Shown: positions 20,505 to 30,910, numbered from the stretch's first letter. The stretch: 64,000 nt of DNA from Heliocidaris tuberculata (GCA_025618425.1 CM046850.1:5116520-5180519); one strand, 5' to 3'. The notes: generated by a model from the letters alone, not told the origin. Program-made: numbers and translations.

Positions 20505-22503
20505 GGTCTTGCCCCGAGCGCTAGGTCCTGTGGTGGAGGTCGGCGGACGGATTCAGTTCTTCCTCCCAGCTTGGGAGGCTATCACCGAAGACGCCTTCGT
20601 GCTCTCCGTAGTGCGAGACGGCTTCTTCGTAGATCTGCTAGAGCCCATTCCAAATGGCGCTATTCGTGTCCGTCCGCCGCCCATGTCCGCCCCTGCACGG
20701 CGTCACGCCGCCGCAGAAATTTCATCTCTGCTGGAGAAAGGGGCGATAGAGAGGGTAAGAGACCACCATCATCTGTGTCTCTCCCCAATTTTCGTTATCC
20801 CCAAGCGCTCGGGGAAACTTCGTATGATTCTGAATATGAAAAGAATCAACCAGTTTATTCCTGCTGTTCACTTCAGGATGGAGACACTGGCGTCTATTCT
20901 GCCTCTAATCAGGCGAGACGATCTGGCTGTCTCCCTAGATCTCAAAGACGCATACTTTCATATTCCCATTCACCTTGCGTCGAGAGACTTGCTAGGCTTC
21001 ACCTTTCGGGGCGAAACCTTTCGGTTTCGCGCCCTTCCGTTCGGCTTGCGCCCAGCCCCTCGTGTATTTACACAAGTGGTGGCTGTTTTGGCCGCGTTTC
21101 TGAGAAGTCGCGGTCTCCGCCTTTTTGTCTACCTAGACGATTGGTTACTAGTTGCAAACTCGGAGGCGCTGTTAGCCGATCAGGTCCAGCTCTTGGTGCG
21201 TTTGACCCAAGATCTAGGGTTCCTGATCAATTGGGAAAAATCGGAGTTGTCTCCCTCTCGTGTCCCGGTTTTCCTGGGTGCCGAGATAGACATCCCGAAT
21301 CAGTTGGCTCGTCCCAGTCGGGACAGAATCCAAACGATCATCTCGTCGGCCCGGGAGTTACGAGTAGCCCGCAGAGTCAGAGCCAGGCGCTGGCTTCAGT
21401 TTTTGGGCTATCTGGCCAGTCTGGTCGATATTCTCCCAGACTGCAGGCTTCTGATGAGACCTTTTCAGAGGCATCTCCTCAGGTATTTTCGTCCGGGCAA
21501 GGACTCTCTAGCGGCTTGGATTCCGCTTCCGAGAGACATCAAACTCCTGCTTGTCCCTTGGACGCACGGTTCCTTTCTTGCCCAAGGCAAGCCGTTCCGC
21601 ACTCCGCTGCCGTCGATTTCTCTATCGACAGACGCCTCCCTGTTGGGTTGGGGCGGTCATTGTGCAGGCAGGATGGTGTCGGGGGACTGGTCTCACTTGA
21701 GCACCATCCCCCATATCAATGTCCTCGAAATGATGGCAGTTCTTCTGTCGCTTCATCATTTCAGGTGTCACCTTGTTGGGCACACAGTGCTCGTTCTTAC
21801 GGACAATGTCACGGTGGCTGCCTATATCAACCGTCAGGGCGGCACCCGATCCTCCACGCTGAATGCCATGGCGGCTCATCTGTGGAGATGGTGTCATTCC
21901 ATGACCATTGTTCCTGTCGCCTCGTTTATTCCTGGCCAGGACAATCTAGTCGCAGATTTCCTGTCTCGAGGCAGGTGTCTCCCCTCGGAGTGGAGTCTCC
22001 ATCCGGAGATTTTCCACCTCCTTCTCAGGGTCTGGGGTCCCTTGGAGATCGACCTTTTTGCGTCGACCTTCAATCATCAGCTGCCGAGATATTGCTCTCG
22101 GGTCCAGGATCAGGAAGCGTGGGCGCTAGACGCCTTCTCCCTCAACTGGCAGGCTCTGCGGGGGTATGCCTTCCCTCCCTTTCAGCTGATTCCTCGTGTC
22201 CTCAGAAAGATCAGAGAGGATCAAGCTTGGGTCTTACTCATAGCTCCTCACTGGCCCAGGAGGTTTTGGTTCCCAGACCTTCTGAATCTCCTGGACGGCC
22301 AACCATTTCCTCTTCCGCTGAGATCGGACTTGGTAATGCAGCCCCTCTCGGGGATCCTCCACCATCATCCGGCAACTCTCCATTTGACTGCCTGGCCGTT
22401 GTCGGGGAGGATGCAAGAAACTCGGGACTCTCTGAGAGGGCAGCCGAGTTTGTTTTGCAGAGTCGTAGAGGCTCCACGAGGGATCTCTACAACTCTCGGT
22501 TAG
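20449..22503 (+). CDS. DIRS ORF2, reverse transcriptase-RNase H with Dam-like tail
   Basis: The frame is +1 relative to ORF1 and overlaps it by 56 nt. No in-frame ATG precedes the conserved N-terminal region (GGRIQFFLPAWEAITED); the first is at 20683, so expression probably needs frameshifting, splicing or a non-ATG start. RT landmarks: PIFVIPKRSGKLRMILNMK, DLAVSLDLKDAYFHIPI, FRALPFGLRPAPRVFT, and the catalytic FVYLDDWLL near 21124. RNase H landmarks are STDAS (about 21624), NVLEMMAV, LTDNVTV and NLVADFLSR. The following segment (DLFASTFNHQLP, YAFPPF, IAPHWPRRFW) corresponds by position to the Dam-methylase-like domain of DIRS elements. The stop is at 22503, inside the recombinase frame. Confidence 0.92.
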   Translation: MYARLSRPSLPLRRRLAFEVLPRALGPVVEVGGRIQFFLPAWEAITEDAFVLSVVRDGFFVDLLEPIPNGAIRVRPPPMSAPARRHAAAEISSLLEKGAIERVRDHHHLCLSPIFVIPKRSGKLRMILNMKRINQFIPAVHFRMETLASILPLIRRDDLAVSLDLKDAYFHIPIHLASRDLLGFTFRGETFRFRALPFGLRPAPRVFTQVVAVLAAFLRSRGLRLFVYLDDWLLVANSEALLADQVQLLVRLTQDLGFLINWEKSELSPSRVPVFLGAEIDIPNQLARPSRDRIQTIISSARELRVARRVRARRWLQFLGYLASLVDILPDCRLLMRPFQRHLLRYFRPGKDSLAAWIPLPRDIKLLLVPWTHGSFLAQGKPFRTPLPSISLSTDASLLGWGGHCAGRMVSGDWSHLSTIPHINVLEMMAVLLSLHHFRCHLVGHTVLVLTDNVTVAAYINRQGGTRSSTLNAMAAHLWRWCHSMTIVPVASFIPGQDNLVADFLSRGRCLPSEWSLHPEIFHLLLRVWGPLEIDLFASTFNHQLPRYCSRVQDQEAWALDAFSLNWQALRGYAFPPFQLIPRVLRKIREDQAWVLLIAPHWPRRFWFPDLLNLLDGQPFPLPLRSDLVMQPLSGILHHHPATLHLTAWPLSGRMQETRDSLRGQPSLFCRVVEAPRGISTTLG

Positions 22504-23438
22504 GGGCCTTCTTTAGTTGGTGTGAAGACCATGGTGTCTCACCACGTCGAGCCCCGGTTGGCCTTATAGCGGATTTTCTGATCTCCCTCTTTGATAAGGG
22601 TAGATCGATTTCGACTATCCGTGGTTATCGTTCAGCAATTGCCGCTATTCATGTTGGCTTTGCTGATGGTTCGGGGGTTTCTAACTCCCCTCTCTTGGCT
22701 AAGTTGACGCGGTCCTTCTTCTTGAAGCGTCCCTCAACGCCCAAGTTAACTCCGTCTTGGAGTCTACCCAAGGTCTTGGATTGTTTGGCTAAGCCACCCT
22801 TCGAACCTTTGGGTAAAGCGTCGTTACATCACTTGACAGTAAAGACGCTTTTTCTGGTCGCCATAGCCTCTGGGCAAAGGAGAAGTGTTCTTCATGCCCT
22901 TTGCCTTACCCCGGGACACATCCGTTGGGAGTCTGGAGGCGTGCGACTCATTCCTAAATCCTCGTTTGTTGCGAAGAACCAGTCGGCTTCTTCGGGTCCG
23001 GTTGAGATTTTTCTTCGCCCCTTGTCACATCTTTCCTCAGTTCCCGAGGATAAGGTCTGGTGCCCTGTGAGGGCCTTGAAATGGTACGTGGATAGGACCA
23101 AGTCTTGCCGCAAGGATGATCAACTCTTCGTCATTACCCGTGAGCCCTTCTCCCCTGCCTCTCGTGAGTCCATCTCGAGATGGCTTGTTGAAGCTATTCA
23201 GGCCGCCGGCCCTGAGGCTTTAATTTCGGGAGATAAGCCCCGTGCTCATGATACTAGGGGCATTAGTACTTCCTGGGCTCTTTTTCAGGGTGTGTCACTT
23301 GTTGACATTATGAAGGCTGCCTACTGGCGTTCCCCCAATTCCTTCATCTCCTTTTATCTAAGAGATGTTTTGTCTGATGAAGGATCCTTCTCTACTGTGA
23401 CGTTGAGAGCGGCAACGTCTTCTCTGGGACCTCATTAA
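22392..23438 (+). CDS. DIRS ORF3, tyrosine recombinase
   Basis: The recombinase starts around LAVVGEDARNSGLSERAAEF and runs to the stop after SSLGPH. A SAM-like N-terminal part (TRDLYNSRLGAFFSWCEDHG, STIRGYRSAIAAIH) precedes the catalytic part. The catalytic residues expected for the family are visible: R in SGQRRSVL (about 22870), H-x-x-R in RAHDTRG (about 23243), W in AAYWRSPN and the nucleophile Y in FISFYLRDV (about 23355). The real start is unclear: this frame is open without a stop from 20571, across almost the entire RT frame. The upstream part (Ser/Arg/Pro-rich) has no recognisable domain and I treat it as overlap. Confidence 0.9.
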   Translation: MAVVGEDARNSGLSERAAEFVLQSRRGSTRDLYNSRLGAFFSWCEDHGVSPRRAPVGLIADFLISLFDKGRSISTIRGYRSAIAAIHVGFADGSGVSNSPLLAKLTRSFFLKRPSTPKLTPSWSLPKVLDCLAKPPFEPLGKASLHHLTVKTLFLVAIASGQRRSVLHALCLTPGHIRWESGGVRLIPKSSFVAKNQSASSGPVEIFLRPLSHLSSVPEDKVWCPVRALKWYVDRTKSCRKDDQLFVITREPFSPASRESISRWLVEAIQAAGPEALISGDKPRAHDTRGISTSWALFQGVSLVDIMKAAYWRSPNSFISFYLRDVLSDEGSFSTVTLRAATSSLGPH

Positions 23439-23483
23439 CCTTCCTCTTTGGGACATGCCACCCGTTTTTGAGTGGGTGTTGGT

Positions 23484-23579
23484 CTAGCATAATAGGTAGA
23501 TACATTGATTTATTGTAGTAAATCATTAAAATCAGAACTGATTTTATTATTTGCTAGATAAATCTATGTATCTACCTAT
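23484..23579 (+). repeat. DIRS internal complementary region
   Basis: 23484-23521 is complementary to 17741-17778, and 23519-23579 is complementary to 23770-23830. The two pieces share three bases. It lies 45 bp after the recombinase stop. Confidence 0.93.
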
Positions 23580-23644
23580 GCCCCTCCCTCCTCCCCTCTC
23601 CTTGCCTAGCAACATGTCCGAGGTTTGTTTTGGGGCTGCTCGTT

Positions 23645-23783
23645 AAGAGGACGAGTGTGCGCGCGCGTCTTGCAACGTGCACGGAGGAAGGCGATGTCCT
23701 GGGTGGGGGGATATGCACAATTTGTGACTTTTTGTACTCGAATGGCTTGCGTAGTCGGAGACTAGCATAATAGGTAGATACAT
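23645..23783 (+). repeat. DIRS right inverted terminal repeat
   Basis: Reverse complement of 17757-17895. It is followed by a right extension 23784-23830 that is not shared with the left end but is present in the internal complementary region. Confidence 0.93.
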
Positions 23784-24609
23784 AGATTTATCTAGCAAAT
23801 AATAAAATCAGTTCTGATTTTAATGATTTATTAAGTAAAATCAAAGAAATCTCACGAAAAGTGTTTGAGAGCTTCCCAAAACTATCTGTTACCTTTAAGC
23901 AATTTTCAAAAATGTAGTGTTATGTCACTTAACCCTGGGGATGTATACTCCAAACAATGGCAGCGTGCACTGTACACTGTACCTATGAGGATTGTGTGTA
24001 TCCTTCACACTTTGACACACATGCTATCTCCATGCGAAGCCCCAAGATTATTGTGAGGGGAGCCTTTGGGGTGGAAAGGTCCCAAGTGTTGGGCAGTACA
24101 TTGTCTGTATAGCCGTGATCTAGCGTTCCTTATAGATACAGTGTATTTACTCTAAACTTCACCGGAAATAATAAATGGAATACCACATGATCTCGTACAA
24201 ACATCTTTTGATACACGATGTACAAGGAGAACAACATGAGACTATATTTAACATGTTTCTTTTCAATTTCATTTTTGCTGCCAAAACTGTACATGAGCTT
24301 TAAGAATGAATCAAGGTTTATATTTTCTACTGTTTCTTTTTTTATGCTCTTAGGAGAGTTTGTGTTTGCATAATGTCTTTGAAGGCTGTACAATGTCTAA
24401 CCATTGACCTACACATCACCTACTGCTATAACAGTGTAAAAAAAAATGCACAGGAGCAGAGAGTGTTAAATCTCAGGAAAACTTTTTTAAAAAGAGAGGG
24501 GGGGGGGTTCAAGATGCTGCAAGTATATTTACTTTTTATAACAGCAAATCCAAGCTTTGCAAAGGAAAAGGTGATTCCCCCCCCCCCCCCCGGTCTACAA
24601 TGTACAGTC

Positions 24610-24776
24610 AGTGCTGCTTTAGCAAACACTTCTATCTATAAAGACCATATCTTTTGTTTCCCATGAACAGTTAATCACTGAAATATACTAAAGAAACCTG
24701 TATATAAAAACCTGCCTGTGTAGACTGTTCATCTTGTCTCCCTTGAGTGGTCCTATGTACAGGATTCAGTGTAGTT
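24610..24776 (+). repeat. Copies of the 'aaagacca...tctcccttgagtgg' interspersed repeat
   Basis: This stretch just before RSF1 exon d has 'ctataaagaccatatctttt', 'aacctgtatataaaaacctg' and 'ttgtctcccttgagtggtc'. A related piece lies at 25195-25352 after the exon. Non-coding. Confidence 0.55.
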
Positions 24777-24796
24777 TGAATGTTCTAACTTCCTAG

Positions 24797-24945
24797 GGAT
24801 CGAGATGATCTGGCAGGGCTACTGGCTGTGCTGAAGAAAGGGACAAACAAGCTGACCTCTTTGGAACTCAAGACAGACGACTCCGAGTCGACCACGACGT
24901 CTGTGACCAACGAGGAGGAAACTGACCTTGACATCAAGGAAGAAA
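24797..24945 (+). CDS. RSF1: RSF1 exon d
   Basis: After the acceptor ttcctag the exon reads (Q)DRDDLAGLLAVLKKGTNKL, matching the NRNELAETLALLK stretch of human RSF1. It then becomes Ser/Thr- and acid-rich (DDSESTTTSVTNEEETDLDI) and ends KEE plus one base. The donor is A|gtaag. The intron before it (16677-24796) holds a complete DIRS retrotransposon in the same orientation. Near its end the exon contains the first of a series of psi-K-x-E sumoylation-type motifs (IKEE). Confidence 0.93.
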
Positions 24946-25403
24946 GTAAGATATCCAAACTCTCCCATCCCATAAAGTCAAAATTTGATCTGAAGTATAC
25001 TCGAGTGACAGTTGCTCTGGGCTTCACCTTGTCAAAGATATAGGGTTAGGGTTCCCACTGGGTTTCACGTTAGGTTTAGGGTGAGGGTTATGCATAGTGT
25101 TTAGTCCAGGGTTGAAGTTTAGAATTTGGTTCCTCTGGGAAATTGACCGTGGAGCGATTGTCGCTGGAGTATGTATTGTTCTGTGTGAGTGTGCCCATCT
25201 GTAAAAAGGCCACCTGCCTACACTAGTCACTCATGTTGTCTCCATCTAGCAGGAGGTGGACCCTGCCTAGAACAGCCACCTGTCTGCTGTACAATGGTAA
25301 CTTTTTCTGGTTTCCCTGAGTGGCCTTTGAAGACAGTTTCACTGTGTTCTCTTTTTGAAAAGTTTGTAGCATAGGATATGAAAGGAAGAGAAAAAAAAAT
25401 ACA

Positions 25404-25425
25404 TGTAATATATATATATATATAC
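25404..25425 (+). repeat. (AT)n microsatellite
   Basis: A short ATATAT run. The surrounding intron (25353-26010) has no recognisable feature. Confidence 0.8.
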
Positions 25426-26010
25426 ATAAATCCTACTTTAGGCGAAGTCCTGTGCAAAAAAAATCGACGGATGGGGGAATTTGGTGTAAAGGGGAATTTT
25501 TTGATTCGCCATAACGTTTTCGGCACTGTTTTTTCCCATTTCCGTAGGGGTAGGAGGCATTCTATCGATATAAAGGTAGAGGGTGCCTAATTATTTATAT
25601 TACTAAAAAGTTTTGTTCGGTAGGGAGAACTCATTTTTGTATAATATAACGTGGAAAATCTATATATGTATAACTCTTGGGGATCTAACGTCCTGAGGTT
25701 GGACTTAGGGCGGTGTCTGTTTTTCTTGATTATATCAATAGTTTGGGGATTTACTAAAAATACCTTATCGCACACAAAAGGTAGTTATTATACGATTCTT
25801 TTTGCCATAAATGCAAATTGAATCAAATTAATTCTAAACATATACTAACATTTTTAATCCATTAATTCTCTGTAACGTCATTTTGCGCTGATATACATAT
25901 ATACAATTAAAAAAAAAAATTTGCCCCTTCGTTGAATCTACATGTACATGTAGGTATATATGTCTGATAACCATGAGGACACAACATATCTGTCCAAAAT
26001 TATCATAGCC

Positions 26011-26553
26011 ATAAAAAAATAGCTAAATCTGTCGTCTGGACACTTACTTGTAAAAAGTAATAGAACAGTTTCGGTACTCATCCGAGTACTATCCTCAGCT
26101 AAACTGACGATTTGGCGGGAACGACGATCGGCCGTGAAGTAAGCTGGAAATCACTGGCCCGTGTCTCTATTGTCTCTTTTCTTAGAAATTCGGCGAGGAA
26201 GCTTTTGGATTATCGGATTGTAAACAAGGGACAGGTTGTGGCGCAACCCCCCTCCCCTGTTTAGTGAAGGGTTTTCCGAATTCACGTATATGGCTTCTTT
26301 AACCCCTCTCTCAAACCAACGGGCCACAACCTGTCCCTTGTTTACAATCCGATAATCCGAAAGCTTCCTCGCCGAATTTCTAAGAAAAGAGACAATAGAG
26401 ACACGGGCCAGTGATTTCCAGCTTACTTCACGGCCGATCGTCGTTCCCGCCAAATCGTCAGTTTAGCTGAGGATGGTACTCGGATGAGTACCGAAACTGT
26501 TCTATTACTTTTTACAAGTAAGTGTCCAGACGACAGATTTAGCTATTTTTTTC
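26011..26553 (+). mobile_element. Foldback element with ~230-bp near-perfect arms
   Basis: 26011-26242 is repeated inverted at 26323-26553 with only scattered differences, around an 80-bp spacer. Landmarks are 'atagctaaatctgtcgtctg' at the outer ends and 'gggacaggttgtggc' at the inner ends. It lies in the intron 225 bp upstream of the giant exon. Arms this similar suggest a recent insertion or gene conversion between arms. Confidence 0.85.
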
Positions 26554-26778
26554 ATGATTTCATTCCTGGATGAATAATTCAAGTCTTCATTATCATAGCC
26601 ATAGTTGTATATAGATCATGTAAATTTAATTTGCACTGTACATACAATTCCTGCATAGTGTACTTATAAAACATTTGATTTTTTTCCTCTTTTTGTTATT
26701 TTTTAGCCGAGTCTGGCAGAAAATATTTTTCTGATGATAAAGTTTAGCATTTTGTTTCTTGTTTTTTTTGTTTGACAG

Positions 26779-29297
26779 TTGCCAAACTCCGTCTGAAAGT
26801 GATGTTCAAGAAAGAAACAGACTCCGATAGTGTAAAATATGAATCAGTGGTGGCAGCCGACGTGAAGCCAGAAGTGAATGTGAAGCTAGAGACCTCAACT
26901 ACCACAGTGAAGGAGGAGCAAATGGATACCAGTGATGGAGAGAAGGAAAATCTGGATGGCACGGAAGATGGAATTAAAGAGGAAGCAATGGGATCTAGTG
27001 ATTTAAAGGAGAAAGTGTCTCAAGTGAAAACAGAAATGGAAACGGGAGATTCTGAAAAGGAAACTGACGGGCTTGCTTTGAAACCAGAGGAGGATATTGA
27101 GATCAAATCAGAAGAGAAGATGGATGTCACCAAAGATTTGGGTGATGTAAAAAGAGAGGGTTTAGAAGTGAAGCCAGAAGCTCCACCCTGCAGAGGATCA
27201 GTAATTGTAAAAATAAGAGATCATGTGAAGGATTACAAGCCAGTTTCAACATTGATTGCATCAGAGGGTGAAGCAACACTCGCAACAGAGAAGGATGATG
27301 ATAGGAAGACGATTGCAGAAAAGGAAGGGTCTGGAGAATCTGAAGAATCAAACAAATCACTTATGAACAAACCAGCTGATTGTTCGGAGAAGATGGAAGA
27401 AAGGGCTTGTCAAGACATTAGCAGCGAGAAGAAGACACCAAAAGACATTTTAAGTAATGAGAGGACAAAAGATGGTCAAGATGGTCAAGATAGTCAACCG
27501 GGTAGACCTGAAGGCTGTTCAACCTCTGTAGCTGTACCCGAGTCAAAGACCTCTGAGGCTGTTTCTGAAAGGGCACCCAGACCAGCGTCTGCACCAGATC
27601 TGACATCACCTTGTGCTCCTGCAGTGACTGTCACACCATCAGAGACCCCGGCAGCAGAACCGATGGCTTCCCTATCAACTCCATCTTTGATCCCTAGTCA
27701 GGCATCACCTAGAGCTAGGACACCCACCACAAGCCTGTTCATGAGACCCTGGGAGTCAACACCAACACAGCTGGAGAAAGAAAAAGAGAAGAGAGAGAAA
27801 GAGGTCGAGGAAACATCAGTTGGAGTAGATTCAGAGCTGAATGACAGTCAGGCACAAGAGGCACAATCAGTAGGAGAGTTGGAAGGGACAGAGAAAGTAC
27901 AAACACAACAAAAAGAAGATGTAGGATTTATGGACGTGAAGGCTAGAGAGAATGACTCACAAAGAATTCTAGAGGTTAGGGAAATGGAAGAAATTCGGGT
28001 AGAAAAGCCCAAGGAAGACAACTCAGTGTTGGGAGAGACAGTTCGATCCAAAGAGGCCATGGACAAGGAGAGAGAAAGTTCAGCCTCTCCAAAACCCTCA
28101 GAAAATACAAACTTGCCAGATAAAAAGGAGAAAGAACCCCAAGAAACAGTAATTAAAGATGCTGTGAATAGGACTGAAGTATCGGAAGATAAACTGGAGC
28201 CCAGTAAGAACACCGAGGTATGTAAGGGAGCTGATTTGCAAGAGGAGGCTGATTCCAAGAAGACTAATGCCGAAGAAGTTTTGGATAGTTCAGAATGTGA
28301 AGGATCAAGGAAAGGAGATGGCATGAAAGAGAAGGACGAGGAGGTAGATTATGATCATAAAAAGACTGATAGAAAAACTCCCACAACTGAACAAAATGAC
28401 AGTCATTTGAAAGGAGATGATAAAGAGCCAGATGCAAAACAGCATGAAAACACCAAGAGCACTGAAGAAACTGATTTGAAAGATCAAACAGATGGAAAGG
28501 ACGGGAGTGAACAAACGGAGGAGAAAGGTTCTAGAACGGAGGAGGCCATCACAGTAGACAGACCTGAATCAAAGGACGAGACTGGAGCGCCGAATGAAGA
28601 ATGTGCAAAGGAAGAAATGGAGAGCTGTGAGAAGGACAAGCAGGAGAAGAGCAAGGAAGAGAGGGATGAAGAAAAGAAAGAGGACACGATGGTGAAGGGT
28701 GACGATGTTGAGGAGAAAACGGAAGTGGTAGAGGACATCCAGCTGCGTGAAGGGTCTCGCTCTCTTAGACCAAGAAGAGCCAAGCAAATGGAGGAGGAAC
28801 CGGAGACAAAGAAGCCCAAACCAGCTCCAAAGAAGAGAGGAAGACCAAAAAAGAAGATGGAAGTTTCAAGCCAGGATGAGAAGACAAGTCAGGATGAAGG
28901 TTTCAGCCAGGAGGATGACGAAGAGAAGGAAAACAAAAAGAAAAGTGTTTCCAAAGAAAAATACAACATCATGGAAGATGAGGAAGAGGACGAGGAGGAG
29001 GATGAGGAGGAGGAAGAAGAAAGCGATGATGATGATGATGACTATGGCAAGAAGAAAGTTCCAAAGAAGAAAGGGGTACGGACAGCGAAGAAGAAGAGGA
29101 AGAAGAAACGACTGCGTTACACTCCAAAACGGAAGGCATCGCAGAAAGCTGTCACAAAGATAGTTGAAATGGAGAAAGATGAGGATGGGATGGAAGGAAA
29201 GAACAAACCTAAAAGGGATGATGACAGTGATTGGATCTCTGAAGAAAATGATGACACTCCATGCTGTAAATGTGGACTGTACAACCATCCCCGTTGG
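26779..29297 (+). CDS. RSF1: RSF1 exon e, giant Lys/Glu-rich exon with SUMO motifs, AT-hook and first PHD half
   Basis: This 2519-nt exon supplies about 839 residues. It opens IAKLRLKVMFKKETDSDSVK. Its first 130 residues contain nine psi-K-x-E motifs (VKPE, VKLE, VKEE, IKEE, VKTE, LKPE, IKSE, VKRE, VKPE). A long, mostly charged and probably disordered middle follows. Near the end lie RSLRPRRAK, an AT-hook-like KKRGRPKKK (about 28832-28858), an acidic run rich in E and D (about 28978-29040), a basic block KKKRKKKRLRYTPKRK, and then PCCKCGLYNHPRW, which starts the PHD finger. The donor is TGG|gtaatt. Vertebrate RSF1 has a similar long disordered middle, so length and charge are expected, but the sequence outside the motifs is poorly conserved. 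Confidence 0.95.
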
Positions 29298-29897
29298 GTA
29301 ATTACTGATATTATACTTCAAATTATGAACATTAGTTTCATGACATTATTGTTGAAAAAATGACAAATGTTTCTTTTCAAAACTTCGAATAATATGCTTG
29401 ACTATGATGCTCAAAAAACAATTCCGGGACTTGATGGATACAATTGAACTAATCAGAAATGAAAGTTTTTTAGAAATATCTTACAAGGATCAAGTCATTT
29501 CTTGTGTTAAATGAAGGCTTTAAAGGTGCTTCCTTCTTGTTTCCCAGGGCTTATGATTGAATTTCTCTGCACAAAATACTTGCGATTAAGAATAGTATGA
29601 CTTTGAACCTTAAAACTTTGGGAACATGTAAACTAGGGTTAAATGAGCAAAACATAGTTCATGATAAATTGTAATGCTAATGTTTGAGATACCCTGTGTC
29701 GATGGCATGACGGAGGTATTTTTCTTGTGCTCTCCTCCATATAAAGTTTTAATGTTAACCTGCATATTATTATGAGGTAATTTTGAAAATTTGCTTATTC
29801 ATTAGGACGAAGTATATTCTTTCTTTTTAGTTGAATATTTCAAACATATTGAATTATTATCTATAATCTTTTTATTGTCATCCTTGTTTATGTACAG

Positions 29898-30002
29898 ATT
29901 CTGCTGTGTGATAAGTGTGACTCTGGTTTTCATACGGCATGTCTGCGTCCACCCCTAATGGCTATCCCAGATGGCAACTGGTACTGCCCAAAGTGTGAAC
30001 AT
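29898..30002 (+). CDS. RSF1: RSF1 exon f, core of the PHD finger
   Basis: These 35 codons read [20 protein letters not shown], then [15 protein letters not shown]. With the CCKC of the previous exon they complete a C4HC3 PHD finger, a zinc-binding histone-tail reader fold. Human RSF1 has [20 protein letters not shown] at this place, a near-identical match. Borders are acceptor tgtacag and donor CAT|gtaagt, in phase 0 at both ends. Confidence 0.97.
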
Positions 30003-30501
30003 GTAAGTACAAGACTGACGTGAGCCCCGTAACACAAAGCTTAGCAATTGATGGTATGCACCCAAGAGACATTGGAAACTTGTTTCCGAGAAACCTTCGT
30101 ACAAAACATGAGTAGGTTTGTCAGGTGCCAATTTAGAACCGACAGGTCTCAGTAACCTGGCATGATACTATTTTGTCTTTTTAAAAAAATCTATAATAAT
30201 TTTTTTTTTAATAAATAACTACCCCCCAAAAAAGAGAGAGAAATCAGTTGTATTATTTTATATGATTAAAGTCTGTTAAAAAAAAATAATAACGAAAAAA
30301 AATTGTTGGTGATAATAGTCATATAGCCAGATAACACTAATCAACAACAACAACATGTGATTATTTTTTTTGTGATTAATAGCACATATTGATCAATTAA
30401 TCACATTCATGACACATACAATCAGTTGCTTAACTTTGTGTTACAGGCCCTGTAGTGTCAGCATTCAGGTCGGAGCACTTTTGTATGGTTGTTCATTGAG
30501 T

Positions 30502-30910
30502 TTATTCCTTTCAAGACAATTGACCACATTTTGTGGTTTGGCTCAATAACTTTTGATTCAGAGCTCTAAAAAAATATACCAGATGCATGAGTAGAAAGAG
30601 CAAAATTTTCTGCACACACTATGTCCATTTTTGTTGCCTGACCATATTGCGTTTGATGCCAGGAATTAAAAAAAGAGAATAAGCTTTAAAATCCTTATAT
30701 TGGAAATACATTGAGAGGTTCAAAGTCATTGCATTTTAACAAAATTGGCAGTTTTTAAAACTTTTCAACGAAATTCCTAACCGTATTGTTCTCAAAGACA
30801 TTACACCTTATTAGAACCATGTAGCACTAAAAGAAAAATATTATTGTTGCCAATTTAAAGAATAAAATATAAATTTAGCCCTTGAATGATTCCTGTCCTG
30901 ATAGGGTTAA
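30502..30910 (-). mobile_element. TTAA-flanked MITE, family 1, copy 5 (reverse)
   Basis: Reverse-orientation copy with 'caagacaattgaccacattt' at its left and CTGATAGGGTTAA at its right. The left TTAA has decayed to TTAT. It lies in the intron following the PHD exon. Confidence 0.75.

Larger units (their letters stand above)
17741..23830 (+). mobile_element. Complete DIRS-type tyrosine-recombinase retrotransposon
   Basis: A 6.09-kb element lies in the RSF1 intron between exons c and d, in the gene's orientation. It has 139-bp inverted terminal repeats (17757-17895 and 23645-23783), unequal outer extensions, and an internal complementary region at 23484-23579. That region equals the complement of the left extension (17741-17778) joined to the complement of the right end (23770-23830), overlapping by the trinucleotide TTA/TAA. 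This is the diagnostic DIRS architecture, in which the internal region templates a circular intermediate that a tyrosine recombinase integrates without target duplication. Three long frames (gag-like, RT/RNase H, tyrosine recombinase) are uninterrupted, so the copy looks recent. It is visibly richer in GC than the host intron. Confidence 0.95.

Noticed and set aside
28866..29321. Minus-strand and alternate-frame open stretches within the giant RSF1 exon
   Set aside because: Shadows of the Lys/Glu-rich coding frame; low-complexity and antisense to a well-supported exon.
29298..29363. Read-through of the giant RSF1 exon into the intron (about 22 extra codons before a stop)
   Set aside because: The donor TGG|gtaatt and the next exon restore the PHD finger exactly, so the read-through is not the main product. 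An intron-retained form cannot be excluded.
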